Assembly (NCBI RefSeq): GCF_905475395.1
Contig: NC_058337.1
Coordinates: 134,499,960 to 134,563,959 of the forward strand
Origin: Chrysoperla carnea
Lineage: Eukaryota; Arthropoda; Insecta; Neuroptera; Chrysopidae
DNA: 64,000 nt
Direction: 5' to 3'
The notes beneath the pieces are model-generated. The model was not told the DNA's origin, ran no database searches, and worked only from the letters and a program-made list of their open reading frames with translations. Below are positions 36,220-49,049 of the stretch, piece after piece. The position numbers and the translations under genes are program-made. Position 1 is the stretch's first letter. Each line of letters starts with the position of its first letter.

Positions 36220-37400
36220 AAGATCGGATCAAAGTTGCCTATGTTATCAAAAAAATCAAATTTTTGAACTTTATGACATCATCAAAATCCAAAAAATTTA
36301 ATTTTGCTCTATCACATCCAAACTTTATCCAATTTGGATAAACCAAGTATGTAATTCTACTAAATTTGGATCATTCTTTCCAAATTTCTTATCAAAATTA
36401 ACCTAGCATTATTAGATTTCAAGAAAGTGGAGGTCTGGTACCGGAATTAAGCACATATGCGATAGCTAGCAAAAAACTGACATGACAGCTGAAAAGAATG
36501 ATCCAAAATTAGTGGGTTTCAAAAAAAATTCCAATAAGATCGGATCAAATTTGCCTATGTTATCAAAAAAATCAAATTTTTGAACTTTATGACGTCATCA
36601 AAATCCAAAAAATTTAATTTTGCTCTAACACATCCAAACTTTATCCAATTTGGATAAACCAAGTATGTAATTCTACTAAATTTGGGTCAAAATTTCCAAA
36701 AATGATCAAAATTAACCTAGCTCTATTAGATTTCAAGAAAGTGGAGGTCTGGTCCCGGAATTAGGCACATATGTGATAGCTAGCAAAAAATTGACATGAC
36801 AGCTGAAAATAATGATCCAAAATTAGTGGGTTTCAAAAAAAATTCCAATAAGATCGAATCAAATTTGCCTATGTTCACAAAAAAAATCAAATTTTTGAAC
36901 TTTATGATGTCATCAAAATCCAAAAAATTTTACTTTGCTCTATCACATCCAAACTTTATCCAATTTGGATAAACCAAGTATGTAATTCTACTATTTTTGC
37001 GTCATACTTTCCAAAAATGATGATCAAAATTAACCTAGCTTTATTAGATTTCAAGAAAGTGGAGGTCTGACCCCGGAATGAAGCACATAAGCTAGCGATA
37101 AACTGACATCACAGCTGAAAGGAATGACCTTAAAATAGTGGGTTTCAAAAAAAATTCCAATAAGACCGAATCAAGTTTACCTGTGTTATCAAAAAAATCA
37201 AATTTTTGAACTTTATGACGTCATCAAAATCCAAGAAATTTAATTTTGCTCTATCACATCCAAACTTTATCCAATTTGGATAAACCAAGTATGTAATTCT
37301 ACCAAATTTGGGTCATAATTTCCAATTTTGTTATCAAAATTAACCTAGCTCTATTAGATTTCAAGACTGTAGAGGCTTGAAACCGGAACTAAGCACATAT
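36220..37400. repeat. Tandem array, four ~314-bp units
   Basis: Units start near 36220, 36536, 36850 and 37162, each with an AAGATCGGATCAAATTTGCC-like start. Each unit carries AAATTTTTGAACTTTATGA, TTATCCAATTTGGATAAACC and AAGAAAGTGGAGGTCTGG. The last unit ends near 37400. The units are ~90% alike by eye and non-coding. The array ends 80 bp before the giant transposon begins. A relative is at 13840-14320. Confidence 0.9.
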
Positions 37401-37789
37401 GTGATATGTGCTTCTCTTGACAGTGATCAGTTGACGCTGATTCCCTTGGCAGTGGCTCAACCTACATATGTATTTTTAAAGGTTTGTGAAGATGGCACCC
37501 CCATGACCGAATTTTACGTTCATTGTGAGCTTAATCGTTTGACCATCGTAGGACCACTTTTGACCACCCTCAATTTTCGTTTGACCACCCTCCGTTCGGA
37601 AAATATTCACGATTCAAAATTTTATTTCTCGTAGCCTCCACCATAACCATCATAGGGAAAATAACATGGTAGCACCCCAATGAACGAAATTTAATTTAAT
37701 TGTGAGCTCAATTGAAAAAAATATCATAATTACTATTTCAAAGTGAAAAAGTGCAAATTTTCTACCTTAATCGTTGGACCATCGTAGGA

Positions 37790-40700
37790 CCACCCAGGAA
37801 TATTAACAAAAATCGTTAGACCACCCTCCGTTCGAAAAATATTTAGAAAAAACAATTTTTTTTTAACGAAAAAACGTTCCCTCCACCATCCAAAGATTGT
37901 AATAACGACAAAAACATAAAAATCGATTTTCTACTAAAGGAGTGAAAAATTTATAGATTTTTTCATCTAAATCCATTCAAAATCGTAGGACCACTTTTGA
38001 CCACTAACAATTTCGTTTGAACACCTTCTTCGAAAAAAAATTCCAAAAACGATTTTTTTTTTAACGAAAAAAAATGAAAAGTGAATTTTTATATAAGCAG
38101 CTCGAATTCTGGGGTGTTTTTGATGTTAATTGTTCACGAATCGTAGGACCACCCCGAAATATTAACAAAAGTCGTTTGACCACCCTTCGTTCGAAAAATA
38201 TTTAGAAAAAACAATTTTTTTTTAACGAAAAACAATAAAGGCTGGATTCTAATGAATTACTACAAATTTTGGGGTGTTATTGTGCTCAATCGTTCGAGAA
38301 TCGTAGGACCACCCAGGAATATTAACAAAAATCGTAAGACCATCCTCCGCTCGAAAAATATTTAGAAAAAACAAATTTTTTTTAACGAAAAAACGTTCCC
38401 TCCACCATCCAAAGATTGTAATAACGACAAAGACATAAAAATCGATTTCCTACTAAAGGAGTGAAAAATTTATAGATTTTTTCATCTAAATCCATTCAAA
38501 ATCGTAGGACCACTTTTGACCACTCACAATTTCGTTTGAACACCTTCAGTTCGAAAAAAAATTCCAAAAACGATTTTTTTTTTAACGAAAAAAAATGAAA
38601 AGTGAATTTTTATATAAGCAGCTCGAATTCTGGGGTGTTTTTGATGTTAATTGTTCACGAATCGTAGGACCACCCCGAAATATTAACAAAAGTCGTTTGA
38701 CCACCCTTCGTTCGAAAAATATTTAGAAAAAACAATTTTTTTTTAACGAAAAACAATAAAGGCTGGATTCTAATGAATTACTACAAATTTTGGGGTGTTA
38801 TTGTGCTCAATCGTTCGAGAATCGTAGGACCACCCAGGAATATTAACAAAAATCGTAAGACCATCCTCCGCTCGAAAAATATTTAGAAAAAACAAGTTTT
38901 TTTTAACGAAAAAACGTTCCCTCCACCATCCAAAGATTGTAATAACGACAAAGACATAAAAATCGATTTTTTACTAAAGGAGTGAAAAATTTATAGATTT
39001 TTTCATCTAAATCCATTCAAAATCGTAGGACCACTTTTGACCACTAACAATTTCGTTTGAACACCTTCAGTTCGAAAAAAAATTCCAAAAACGATTTTTT
39101 TTTTAACGAAAAAAAATGAAAAGTGAATTTTTATATAAGCAGCTCGAATTCTGGGGTGTTTTTGATGTTAATTGTTCACGAATCGTAGGACCACCCCGAA
39201 ATATTAACAAAAGTCGTTTGACCACCCTTCGTTCGAAAAATATTTAGAAAAAACAATTTTTTTTTAACGAAAAACAATAAAGGCTGGATTCTAATGAATT
39301 ACTACAAATTTTGGGGTGTTATTGTGCTCAATCGTTCGAGAATCGTAGGACCACCCAGGAATATTAACAAAAATCGTAAGACCATCCTCCGCTCGAAAAA
39401 TATTTAGAAAAAACAAATTTTTTTTAACGAAAAAACGTTCCCTGCACCATCCAAAGATTGTAATAACGACAAAGACATAAAAATCGATTTTCTACTAAAG
39501 GAGTGAAAAATTTATAGATTTTTTCATCTAAATCCATTCAAAATCGTAGGACCACTTTTGACCACTCACAATTTCGTTTAAACACCTTCAGTTCGAAAAA
39601 AAATTCCAAAAACGATTTTTTTTTTAACGAAAAAAAATGAAAAGTGAATTTTTATATAAGCAGCTCGAATTCTGGGGTGTTTTTGATGTTAATTGTTCAC
39701 GAATCGTAGGACCACCCCGAAATATTAACAAAAGTCGTTTGACCACCCTTCGTTCGAAAAATATTTAGAAAAAACAATTTTTTTTTAACGAAAAACAATA
39801 AAGGCTGGATTCTAATGAATTACTACAAATTTTGGGGTGTTATTGTGCTCAATCGTTCGAGAATCGTAGGACCACCCAGGAATATTAACAAAAATCGTAA
39901 GACCATCCTCCGCTCGAAAAATATTTAGAAAAAACAAATTTTTTTTAACGAAAAAACGTTCCCTCCACCATCCAAAGATTGTAATAACGACAAAGACAAA
40001 AAAATCGATTTTCTACTAAAGGAGTGAAAAATTTATAGATTTTTTCATCTAAATCCATTCAAAATCGTAGGACCACTTTTGACCACTCACAATTTCGTTT
40101 GAACACCTTCAGTTCGAAAAAAAATTCCAAAAACGATTTTTTTTTCAACGAAAAAAAATGAAAAGTGAATTTTTATATAAGCAGCTCGAATTCTGGGGTG
40201 TTTTTGATGTTAATTGTTCACGAATCGTAGGACCACCCCGAAATATTAACAAAAGTCGTTTGACCACCCTTCGTTCGAAAAATATTTAGAAAAAACAATT
40301 TTTTTTAACGAAAAACAATAAAGGCTGGATTCTAATGAATTACTACAAATTTTGGGGTGTTATTGTGCTCAATCGTTCGAGAATCGTAGGACCACCCAGG
40401 AATATTAACAAAAATCGTAAGACCATCCTCCGCTCGAAAAATATTTAGAAAAAAAAAAAAAATACAGTCGAATTGATAACCTCCTCCGTTTTTGTTTGAA
40501 GTCGGTTAAAAAACAAATTTTTTTTAACGAAAAAACGTTCCCTCCACCATCCAAAGATTGTAATAACGACAAAGACAAAAAAATCGATTTTCTACTAAAG
40601 GAGTGAAAAATTTATAGATTTTTTCATCTAAATCCATTCAAAATCGTAGGACCACTTTTGACCACTCACAATTTCGTTTGAACACCTTCAGTTCGAAAAA

Positions 40701-42850
40701 AAATTCCAAAAACGATTTTTTTTTTAACGAAAAAAAATGAAAAGTGAATTTTTATATAAGCAGCTCGAATTCTGGGGTGTTTTTGATGTTAATTGTTCAC
40801 GAATCGTAGGACCACCCCGAAATATTAACAAAAGTCGTTTGACCACCCTTCGTTCGAAAAATATTTAGAAAAAACAATTTTTTTTAACGAAAAACAATAA
40901 AGGCTGGATTCTAATGAATTACTACAAATTTTGGGGTGTTATTGTGCTCAATCGTTCGAGAATCGTAGGACCACCCAGGAATATTAACAAAAATCGTAAG
41001 ACCATCCTCCGCTCGAAAAATATTTAGAAAAAACAAATTTTTTTTAACGAAAAAACGTTCCCTCCACCATCCAAAGATTGTAATAACGACAAAGACATAA
41101 AAATCGATTTTCTACTAAAGGAGTGAAAAATTTATAGATTTTTTCATCTAAATCCATTCAAAATCGTAGGACCACTTTTGACCACTCACAATTTCGTTTG
41201 AACACCTTCAGTTCGAAAAAAAATTCCAAAAACGATTTTTTTTTTAACGAAAAAAAATGAAAAATGAATTTTTATATAAGCAGCTCGAATTCTGGGGTGT
41301 TTTTGATGTTAATTGTTCACGAATCGTAGGACCACCCACCACCCCGAAATATTCACAAAAATCGTGGGACCACCCTTCGTTCGAAAAATATTTAGAAAAA
41401 ACAATTTTTTTTTTAACGAAAAAAATGAAAAATGAATTTATATATAAGCAGCTCGAATTCTGGGGTGTTTTTGATGTCAATTGTTCACGAATCGTAGGAC
41501 CACCCAGGAATATTAACAAAAATCGTAAGACCACCCTCCGTTCGAAAAATATTTAGAAAAAACAATTTTTTTTAACGAAAAAACGTTCCCTCCACCATCC
41601 AAAAATTGTAATAACGACAAAAACAAAAAAATCAATTTTCTATTAAAGGAGTGAAAAATTTATAGATTTTTTCATCTAAATCCATTTAAAATCGTAGGAC
41701 CACTTTTGACCACTCACAATTTTCGTTTGACCACCCTCAGTTCGAAAAATATTTACAAAAAACGATTTTTTTTTTAACGAAAAAAAATGAAAAATGAATT
41801 TTTATAGAAAATGAATTTTTATATAAGCAACTCGAATTCTGGGGTGTTTTTGATGTCAATTGTTCGCGAATCGTAGGACCACCCCGAAATATTCACAAAA
41901 ATCGTTTGACCACCCTTCGTTCGAAAAATATTTAGAAAAACAATTTTTTTTTAACGAAAAACAATAAAGGCTGGATTCTAATGAATTACTACAAATTCTG
42001 GGGTGTTATTGTGCTCAATCGTTCGAGAATCGTAGGACCACCCAGGAATATTAACAAAAATCGTTAGACCACCCTCCGTTCGAAAAATATTTAGAAAAAA
42101 CAAATTTTTTTTTTAACGTAAAAACGTTCCCTCCTCCATCCAAAGATTGTAATAACGACAAAAACATAAAAATCGATTTTCTACTAAAGGAGTGAAAAAT
42201 TTATAGATTTTTTCATCTAAATCCATTTAAAATCGTAGGACCACTTTTGACCACTCACAATTTTCGTTTGACCACCCTCAGTTCGAAAAATATTTACAAA
42301 AAACGATTTTTTTTTAACGAAAAAAAATGAAAAATGAATTTTTATAGAAAAATGAATTTTTATATAAGCAACTCGAATTCTGGGGTGTTTTTGATGTCAA
42401 TTGTTCGCGAATCGTAGGACCACCCCGAAATATTCACAAAAATCGTTTGACCACCCTTCGTTCGAAAAATATTTAGAAAAACAATTTTTTTTTTAACGAA
42501 AAACAATAAAGGCTGGATTCTAATGAATTACTACAAATTCTGGGGTGTTATTGTGCTCAATCGTTCGAGAATCGTAGGACCACCCAGGAATATTAACAAA
42601 AATCGTTAGACCACCCTCCGTTCGAAAAATATTTAGAAAAAACAAATTTTTTTTTAACGTAAAAACGTTTCCTCCTCCATCCAAAGATTGTAATAACGAC
42701 AAAAACATAAAAATCGATTTTCTACTAAAGGAGTGAAAAATTTATAGATTTTTTCATCTAAATCCTTTCAAAATCGTAGGACCACTTTTGACCACTCACA
42801 ATTTTCGTTGGAAAACCCTCAGTTCGAAAGATATATAAATATTAAAGTCA
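37790..42850. repeat. Satellite array of ~521-541-bp higher-order units in the left terminal repeat
   Basis: The landmark AATCGTAGGACCACTTTTG occurs at 37981, 38500, 39021, 39542, 40063, 40642, 41162, 41690, 42231 and 42772. The first five intervals that lack insertions are 519-521 bp, and the last two are 541 bp. Each unit contains three diverged sub-repeats starting ATCGTAGGACCAC (for example 38501, 38661, 38821), each followed by a TTCGAAAAATATTTAG-like block and a TTTTTTTTTAACGAAAAA block. The middle units are nearly identical, while the outer ones are more diverged, which fits unequal exchange. Open frames here are fortuitous. Confidence 0.93.
40455..40512. mobile_element. 58-bp insert in one satellite unit
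   Basis: One unit (40063-40642) is 579 bp rather than 521 because of an extra segment: TACAGTCGAATTGATAACC, CTCCTCCG and TTTGAAGTCGGTT, flanked by A-runs. It is absent from all other units. The phrase resembles the ends of repeats common in insect genomes, so it may be a minimal retroposed or transposed end. Confidence 0.7.
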
Positions 42851-43489
42851 TAATCATCTAATCGTTTGACCATCGTTGGACCAGTGTAGAAAAACCTCAA
42901 AATTCGTTACCACAAACCACAAACTTTATTGGACCACTCTTAGTTTAAAGAATTCTGGTGGTGAAAATTGATACTTTATATTCTTATATTTTATTTATAT
43001 CATATGTAGGGATGTTAATGAATTCAGTTTAGATTGAAATTAATTATTTAGTGAAAAAATAATGTTCGGAAAAACTAGTTATATTTATTTACACTAATTA
43101 TCTATATTACGATAAAAGTTAAGCAACAGCAATAATTAGTATTAAAAATTTGAATTTATGGTGGTTTTTTTTTATTACTTTTTACAATTAAATCAACCAA
43201 TGTATTTCATAAACGAAAGACTATAAGAATTACTTTTTATAAAATCCATTAAGTTAAAAGGAAAAAGATAATCTTTTGCAATTAAATTATCAAAAATGCT
43301 TTATAAACGCAACAATCTATGAACGTTTTCTTTAAAAAAATTTTAAAAAGAAGGTTCCAGTTTGTTAGTCATTTCCACACCACCTTCGAGGTAGACTTAT
43401 TAAATTTTTACACATACATATTATTACATAATACATAGGATAGGTGTCTATTAAAAACATCAAAAAAAATAATCTAATCAACAAGAATC

Positions 43490-46400
43490 AATAATGTATA
43501 TTAAGAATCTAGCATAGCAAACATGCTCAGACTCTCTTTGTTCCTGATATCTTCCAGATTTCCAGTCAGAGCAATCTGGTTTACCACTCGTTTAACAGAT
43601 GCTTTGTCATCCATTTCAATCACACCATTTAATCCTCTTTCGTTCAATAACTCATTCAGCACACTCATTGTTCTGTCATTTATACATGTTATTTGCAACC
43701 TTTTATCAGAGTTAATTATTCTATTACGATAATTGATAGCTTTTTCAATACAGAGATATTGAACGTTCCTAACTCCAAGCTCTAGGTTAACTGCAGAGTT
43801 TGGCGTAGATTTAGATACACATAGTAATTCTTTATAGAAATTATGCAGGACACATTAATTTTTTTAAACTGGTTGTTGTAGTTGTTACAATTTGTGGTCC
43901 ACACTTCACTTCCTTAGGTTAAATTAGGTAATACCAAAGCATTGCACATTTTCACAATCACATTTACTGGAAAATTCTCATATTTGTACACATACCGTCT
44001 TATATAAATTAATGTTCTTTTGGATGTATCTCTCATTCGCTCCACATGCTCATTCCAACTTCCATTCCCAGATAGCACCACTCCCAGATACTCAAAGTTC
44101 CTAACATTCTCAATCATTTGCTCTTTATACATCCATACCTCATTGGCGCCACGCTTCCATCCATTACTCACAATCATCATCTTTGTTTTTCTAGCATTCA
44201 CACTCAATTTCCACTTATCGCAATATTCCTCTAACGCTCTTAAACTTCTTCTCATCCCACCAACTGATTTGGAGGTTAGTACCACGTCATCTGCGTAAAA
44301 CAAAATCTTAGCTTCATAGCCTTTAATACAAGGAGACGTAGTACTAATGTTCTCCATCCATTCATACAGATCGTTAATATACAGCAAGAAAAGGAGCGCT
44401 GATAGATGGCATCCCTGCCGTAGACCATTATACGTTTGGAAGCTTGTACTTACGCCCCCCCAACCCGACCGAATATATCTATTAATTGCACAGGTAGACC
44501 AATATGCAACAACTTACTCCATAGAAGTTCTCTATTGACTTTGTCAAAGGCTTTCTCGAAGTCAATAAAACAGAGATAAGTCTTGGTCCTTTTGACTGCT
44601 AGTGAATTATCAATTAGCGTTTTTAGTACCAAGACATTATCCATTGTTTCATATTGCCTTCGAAATCCAGCTTGCGCGCAATTAATGATTTCATTATCAT
44701 CCAGCCATTGCCACAGACGATCGGACAAGAGTTTTGTGTAAAGCTTACTTAGATTAGGCATAAGAGTTAGACCACGATAGTTTCCAGGATCAGTGCGTTC
44801 ACCAAAACCTTTGTATATATTGGTAATTATGCCTGGGTCCAAATGTGAGGGTACGCATGGTCAATAGTCATGGCATTGAACAATTTTTTTAGCAAAGGTC
44901 CAAATTCTGCACATTCGTTGTACATTATTTTTATCACTTTATTTAAGATTCCATCTCGCCCTGGCGCTTTATTATCCTTTGCCATACCTATAGCCCAGCA
45001 TATGTCCTCATCATTAAAATATATATCAAAGTTGGTATTTTGTTCATCGGTCATTACCCCTTCTCCTGCTGCATTTTCACACTCTTCGTTCATACCATAG
45101 AGCTGGCAGTAGTAATTTTTCCAATCATCCACACTTACATCATCATTCATAACACCTCTATTTTTAAACCTGAGAATTTTCCATAATAACTTTGAGTTAC
45201 TTTCATTTGCAGCCTCATTCACCCTACGTACATATTCAGCCTCACACATATTCTTTTTATATTCACACATACTTTGAAACGAGGATTTACATTCCAAATA
45301 TTCTTGTAGTGTCGATTCAGTTTTATTTCTTCTCATCTTCCTCAGTTTGTGTTTTAGTTCCTTATTTTTCTTTATGCAGTCGATATCATCCTTTGCAGTA
45401 ACTTTATTACCCCGATATTTTGGAACTTTTAGCTCCTTGCTAATAAAAGCCATCCATTCCTGTAGTATCATAACAGCTTCATCAATTTTCTTAATATCAA
45501 TCAAATGGCTCACGCCAATCAAAAACAAATGGGATTCATTACTATAAATTCTTTTTATTACATCCTCTTCCCTCTCCAAATCCCACCTATATCGATCAAG
45601 TTCCATCATATTACATGTCTCATCAAGCATTCTAATGGTAGGAACTGTCATTTCTAGAGGAAAATGGGAAGATTCAACTATTTCGCCCACTTTCATATCT
45701 ACCCGTGAGTTCCATAAATCCTTCGTTACACACACATAATCTATCACACTTTTACCTAATTTAGATACATACGTCCATTCGCCATTCCTGTCATTCAATG
45801 CTCTGCCATTCAATATCACTAAATCATTCTCTTTCACCATACTTAAAAATTTCTTGCCATTCACATTCACACATCCATCCATGCTATACCTTGGTATTAG
45901 CACATCATCCTCAATATCTATGTGATCCATTTCCACCCCAATCCTAGCATTCATATCGCCACCTAGTATTATTGAAGCAGTTGGATATCTCTGTATTAAT
46001 TCGCATATTTCAGTGCTCATCTGGAGCCCTCCGGTTGCAAATAAACCACTCCCACCAGCAATTTTTCCCGATCATTCTCAATCAATACCCACATAATATC
46101 ATTAAACTGTTTTTAATCTCACTTACCATACCTTTCATACCACATCGATAGAATACTGCCAAGCCTCCAGGAAATCTACCCCTATTTGCAAAACGGATAC
46201 CACTCCTGCTTATGCATTCATACCCTTTCATGCAAGGTTTTTCATCGGAAACCGTCCATGTTTCTACTAATCCTATTATATCAAAGTTATTAGCATATTC
46301 TATAAAACTCTTCTTCATCAGTTTCTTCTTAGCTCCTTCAATATTCCAAAATATCATTCTTAGTTTTTTCCTACGTGTCTTGAATCATTCTTGTTACCCT

Positions 46401-46770
46401 TGTAATTGCTACGCTTCAGATCTTGTTTAATCTTTCCCTCTATTTCATCAATTTCGGTTGATGACTGTGTACCGGGTCTCTTATGTCCACGCCTCGCATT
46501 AGATTCTTTTCTTTTTTTCCTTTCTTCAGCTTCTCTAATCCGAAGTTCTTTTGGTAGATCATTGTTAATGTAAATTGAGGTCCCCATAAGTTTCTTCTTT
46601 TCCTTGAATATATTTTGTTTCATCTTATGGTTATTTAATGTAACTTTGATCGGATTATTGGCACTTTTATTACTTCCTAGTTGATAGACTTGCTGAATAT
46701 CATTCCTATTCACGTGCAGCTCCAATTTACTATTCAACATTTTTTCATTTACACATTTTTTCAATGTCTA
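43490..46770 (-). pseudogene. Nested APE-type non-LTR retrotransposon, frameshifted
   Basis: Minus-strand pieces in order: a Lys-rich leader (46764-46360); an apurinic-endonuclease-like start, MIFWNIEGAKKKL with GLVETW (46357-46082); endonuclease middle and end, with GGDMNARIG, DYVCVTKDLW and SSHFPLEM, running into the reverse transcriptase start DNKAPGRDGI (46020-44827); RT palm with NYRGLTLM, FIDFEKAFDKV and NGLRQGCHLSALLF; FYADDVVL with the catalytic Asp pair (44387-43914); and a C-terminal tail to 43501. Frame breaks occur near 46360, 46050, 44830, 44455 and 43850, so it is inactive. Clade (RTE, Jockey or Vingi-like) cannot be settled by eye. It is inserted inside the giant transposon. 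Confidence 0.88.
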
Positions 46771-46975
46771 TGATAATTATACAATTAAAAATTAAAAACG
46801 TTATAATTAATATTTTTGCTATCTGACATTTTATATATAAATATTAAAAAATTTTCATTATCATTGCTGGGAATATTAGCTTTTTAAAAATAATTGAAAG
46901 AAAAAAAGTAAAAATTTTAGAATTTGGAACAGTTTTATATTTTTAATATTATACAAACTTAACAAACTCCTCAAA

Positions 46976-47280
46976 TTATTTTCTCGCCGTTAATTTTCTT
47001 CGTTTTTCTTCGGGTTCTTCTTCTTTTTCTTTCTCTTCCTGGTCGATAATTGACGCAGGTTCTATAGCAATTCCTTGTTCTTCATCTTGATCAGAATCGT
47101 CATTACGGTCATAAAATACCACCTCAGCATTAGTGCAGTTTTCTAAATCGTGACAGTTAGTACATAAATTAGTACATTTTAAGGCATGTTTTCATTTGGA
47201 GGTTGTACATTCTTTTTCACACTTGCAAGAAATTCTGTCCAATAGATTTTCCAATTTTTGAAATAACATGCATAGTCAGT
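46976..47280 (-). pseudogene. Cys-rich (CXC-like) C-terminal remnant of a transposon-encoded protein
   Basis: Read on the minus strand from ~47278 to the TAA at 46976, one frame shows CKCEKECTTSK, a single stop (TGA, one base from Cys TGC), then LKCTNLCTNCHDLENC and an acidic-basic tail ending KRRKLTARK. The Cys spacing resembles tesmin/TSO1-type CXC zinc-binding domains that occur at the C-termini of some large insect transposon proteins. The 5' part is lost where dispersed repeat copy 5 is inserted. It may be the second gene of the giant transposon, convergent with the plus-strand gene. Confidence 0.4.
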
Positions 47281-47296
47281 GTTGATTTCATTATAC

Positions 47297-47751
47297 ATAA
47301 CACATACATACCTGATATTCAAGTATAGAACATACTGTAAAATTTCCACCTGATTTGCGCCCTCACGGTTAAACAGTGCTGTTTACGAAAAATTGTTTCA
47401 ACTAAAAGTTGTTTATTTTTTTATAAGGAACATTTTTTACATTACGGTTTACAAGATGGAACGGTTTACAAGATGGGTCCTACGGACCGAAGACCCAATT
47501 GGCCTATGATGCTCATTTACGAGCTCGACCTCACTTTTAACGTCCTGAGTACGCTGTAAAAATTTCAGCTCGATATCTTTTTTCGTTTTTGAGTTATCGT
47601 GTCCACAGACGGACGGGCGGAAATGGACTAATTAGGTCATTCTATGAACACCTATACCAAAATTTTGTGGGTAGCATCAATATTTTTAAGCGTTACAAAC
47701 TTGGGACTAAACTTAGTATACCTTGCATATTACATATATGTATGGTATAAA
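47297..47751 (-). repeat. Dispersed ~550-bp repeat, copy 5 (incomplete)
   Basis: Reverse-oriented member, recognisable from GTAACGCTTAA (inverted) near 47690 and the ATGTATGGTATAAAA end. The CACTTGTTT end is missing. Nested in the giant transposon. Confidence 0.8.
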
Positions 47752-47759
47752 AATCGAAA

Positions 47760-49040
47760 ACATTAATTATGAACGCGGTTTTAATTTTTACTTGTTTAAT
47801 AATCATAGACATTGAAAAAATGTATAGATGAAAAAATTGAATTTTTAGTTTTTGGCGATTTCAACAATGTTTTTTCATTGCAATGCTATGTTTTTACTTT
47901 TTTAAATGAAAATATACATCCTAACAAAGAAAATGAGACCATGGTCAACACTGTACGATGAAAAAAAATAGATTGTTCATCCAGCTGAAAAAAGGGGTGG
48001 TTTTTGCCAAAAAATTGAATATCTCAAAAACTATTTAACTTTTTTTTTAAAAATCAAAAAACAATTTGTTGGTAATAAAAAACAGAACGTTTTGTCAACA
48101 TATCCAGTTTATCCGATTTTTTTTTTCTAAAAAAGAAACGCTAAAAACAAAAAAATTAGTTTTTTACATTTTACTCGTTAAATTTGAGGTTATGTGAAAA
48201 AATGATAAGCACAAAAGTTATGTATTTTTTTATTGCCAAGAACTTTCCTATTTAACTTTTTTCTGTATAATTAATACTTTAGCCACAAATCGCTAAAAAT
48301 CACTTGCTCCCTATTTCCACCCCCGGCGCACCCCTTTCCGGCTAAATTCAGCTGTTTTAAATATTTTTCCTCAGTTATACACATTTAGTCCTACACAAAA
48401 AAATGGGTCCGATCCTGCAACTAATTTTTTCCAAAAATTATTAATATCAGATGTATTTAGCTTGGATTATAAAATCAATTTTAAATTTCAATCAAATTGG
48501 CACTTATTGATTTTTTGTATTGTAATTAAAAATAATACCGGAGACTATTTACTTAATTATTTATTTATTGAATACTATTAAAATTCGAATAAAAATACTA
48601 ATCTGATAATAATTTGGTTTTGATTGGCAATTTATATAACCATTATTGCTTTTTCAGCATTATGCCCCTACGATCTATTGATCATGCTCTGAAAGAAATA
48701 ATTTGGGTAATATAGAATATTTCAGGATACTACAATATACTTCATAAAATATTCCGTTTTATCGTATTTTATAGTTAATTGCTTCAACATTTCAGTTTGT
48801 GTCAGATTTGGTCAACCAAAGATCAATAACATCCAGTTTATTTTTTTACATGCTTTAATTTCGCAGATATTTTTTGCTAATGTACATTGAACTGATTTTT
48901 TAAATTCTAATTTTCTACTTTCCAATGACTAAAAGCAGATTTCACATGTAACTGAAATTTTGCCATATTATTTTCTACACTTTCTACTACCTGTAACCAA
49001 ACTTTCAATGAGTCCTTAATATTTTCATATCAACTATAAT
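47760..49040. other. Interior DNA of the giant transposon, no gene seen
   Basis: AT-rich, without a convincing frame. A GC-richer spot at ~48300-48345 has no clear meaning. It presumably holds the decayed 5' region of the plus-strand gene. Confidence 0.45.
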
Positions 49041-49049
49041 TGTGGGTCA

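Larger units (their letters stand above)
37481..43401. repeat. Left terminal inverted repeat arm (expanded)
   Basis: Outer part 37481-37980, satellite to ~42850, and a unique inner part 42851-43401 (TGTAGGGATGTTAATGAATT and neighbours) that pairs with 52557-53130 on the right. Confidence 0.9.

Noticed and set aside
41244-41556. Protein-coding frames with repeated peptides on both strands
   Set aside because: They arise from the satellite units. They are open only in the variant units and carry no family features.
37981-42772. CRISPR-like or regulatory repeat array
   Set aside because: Units are ~521 bp tandem repeats without unique spacers, and the genome is eukaryotic.
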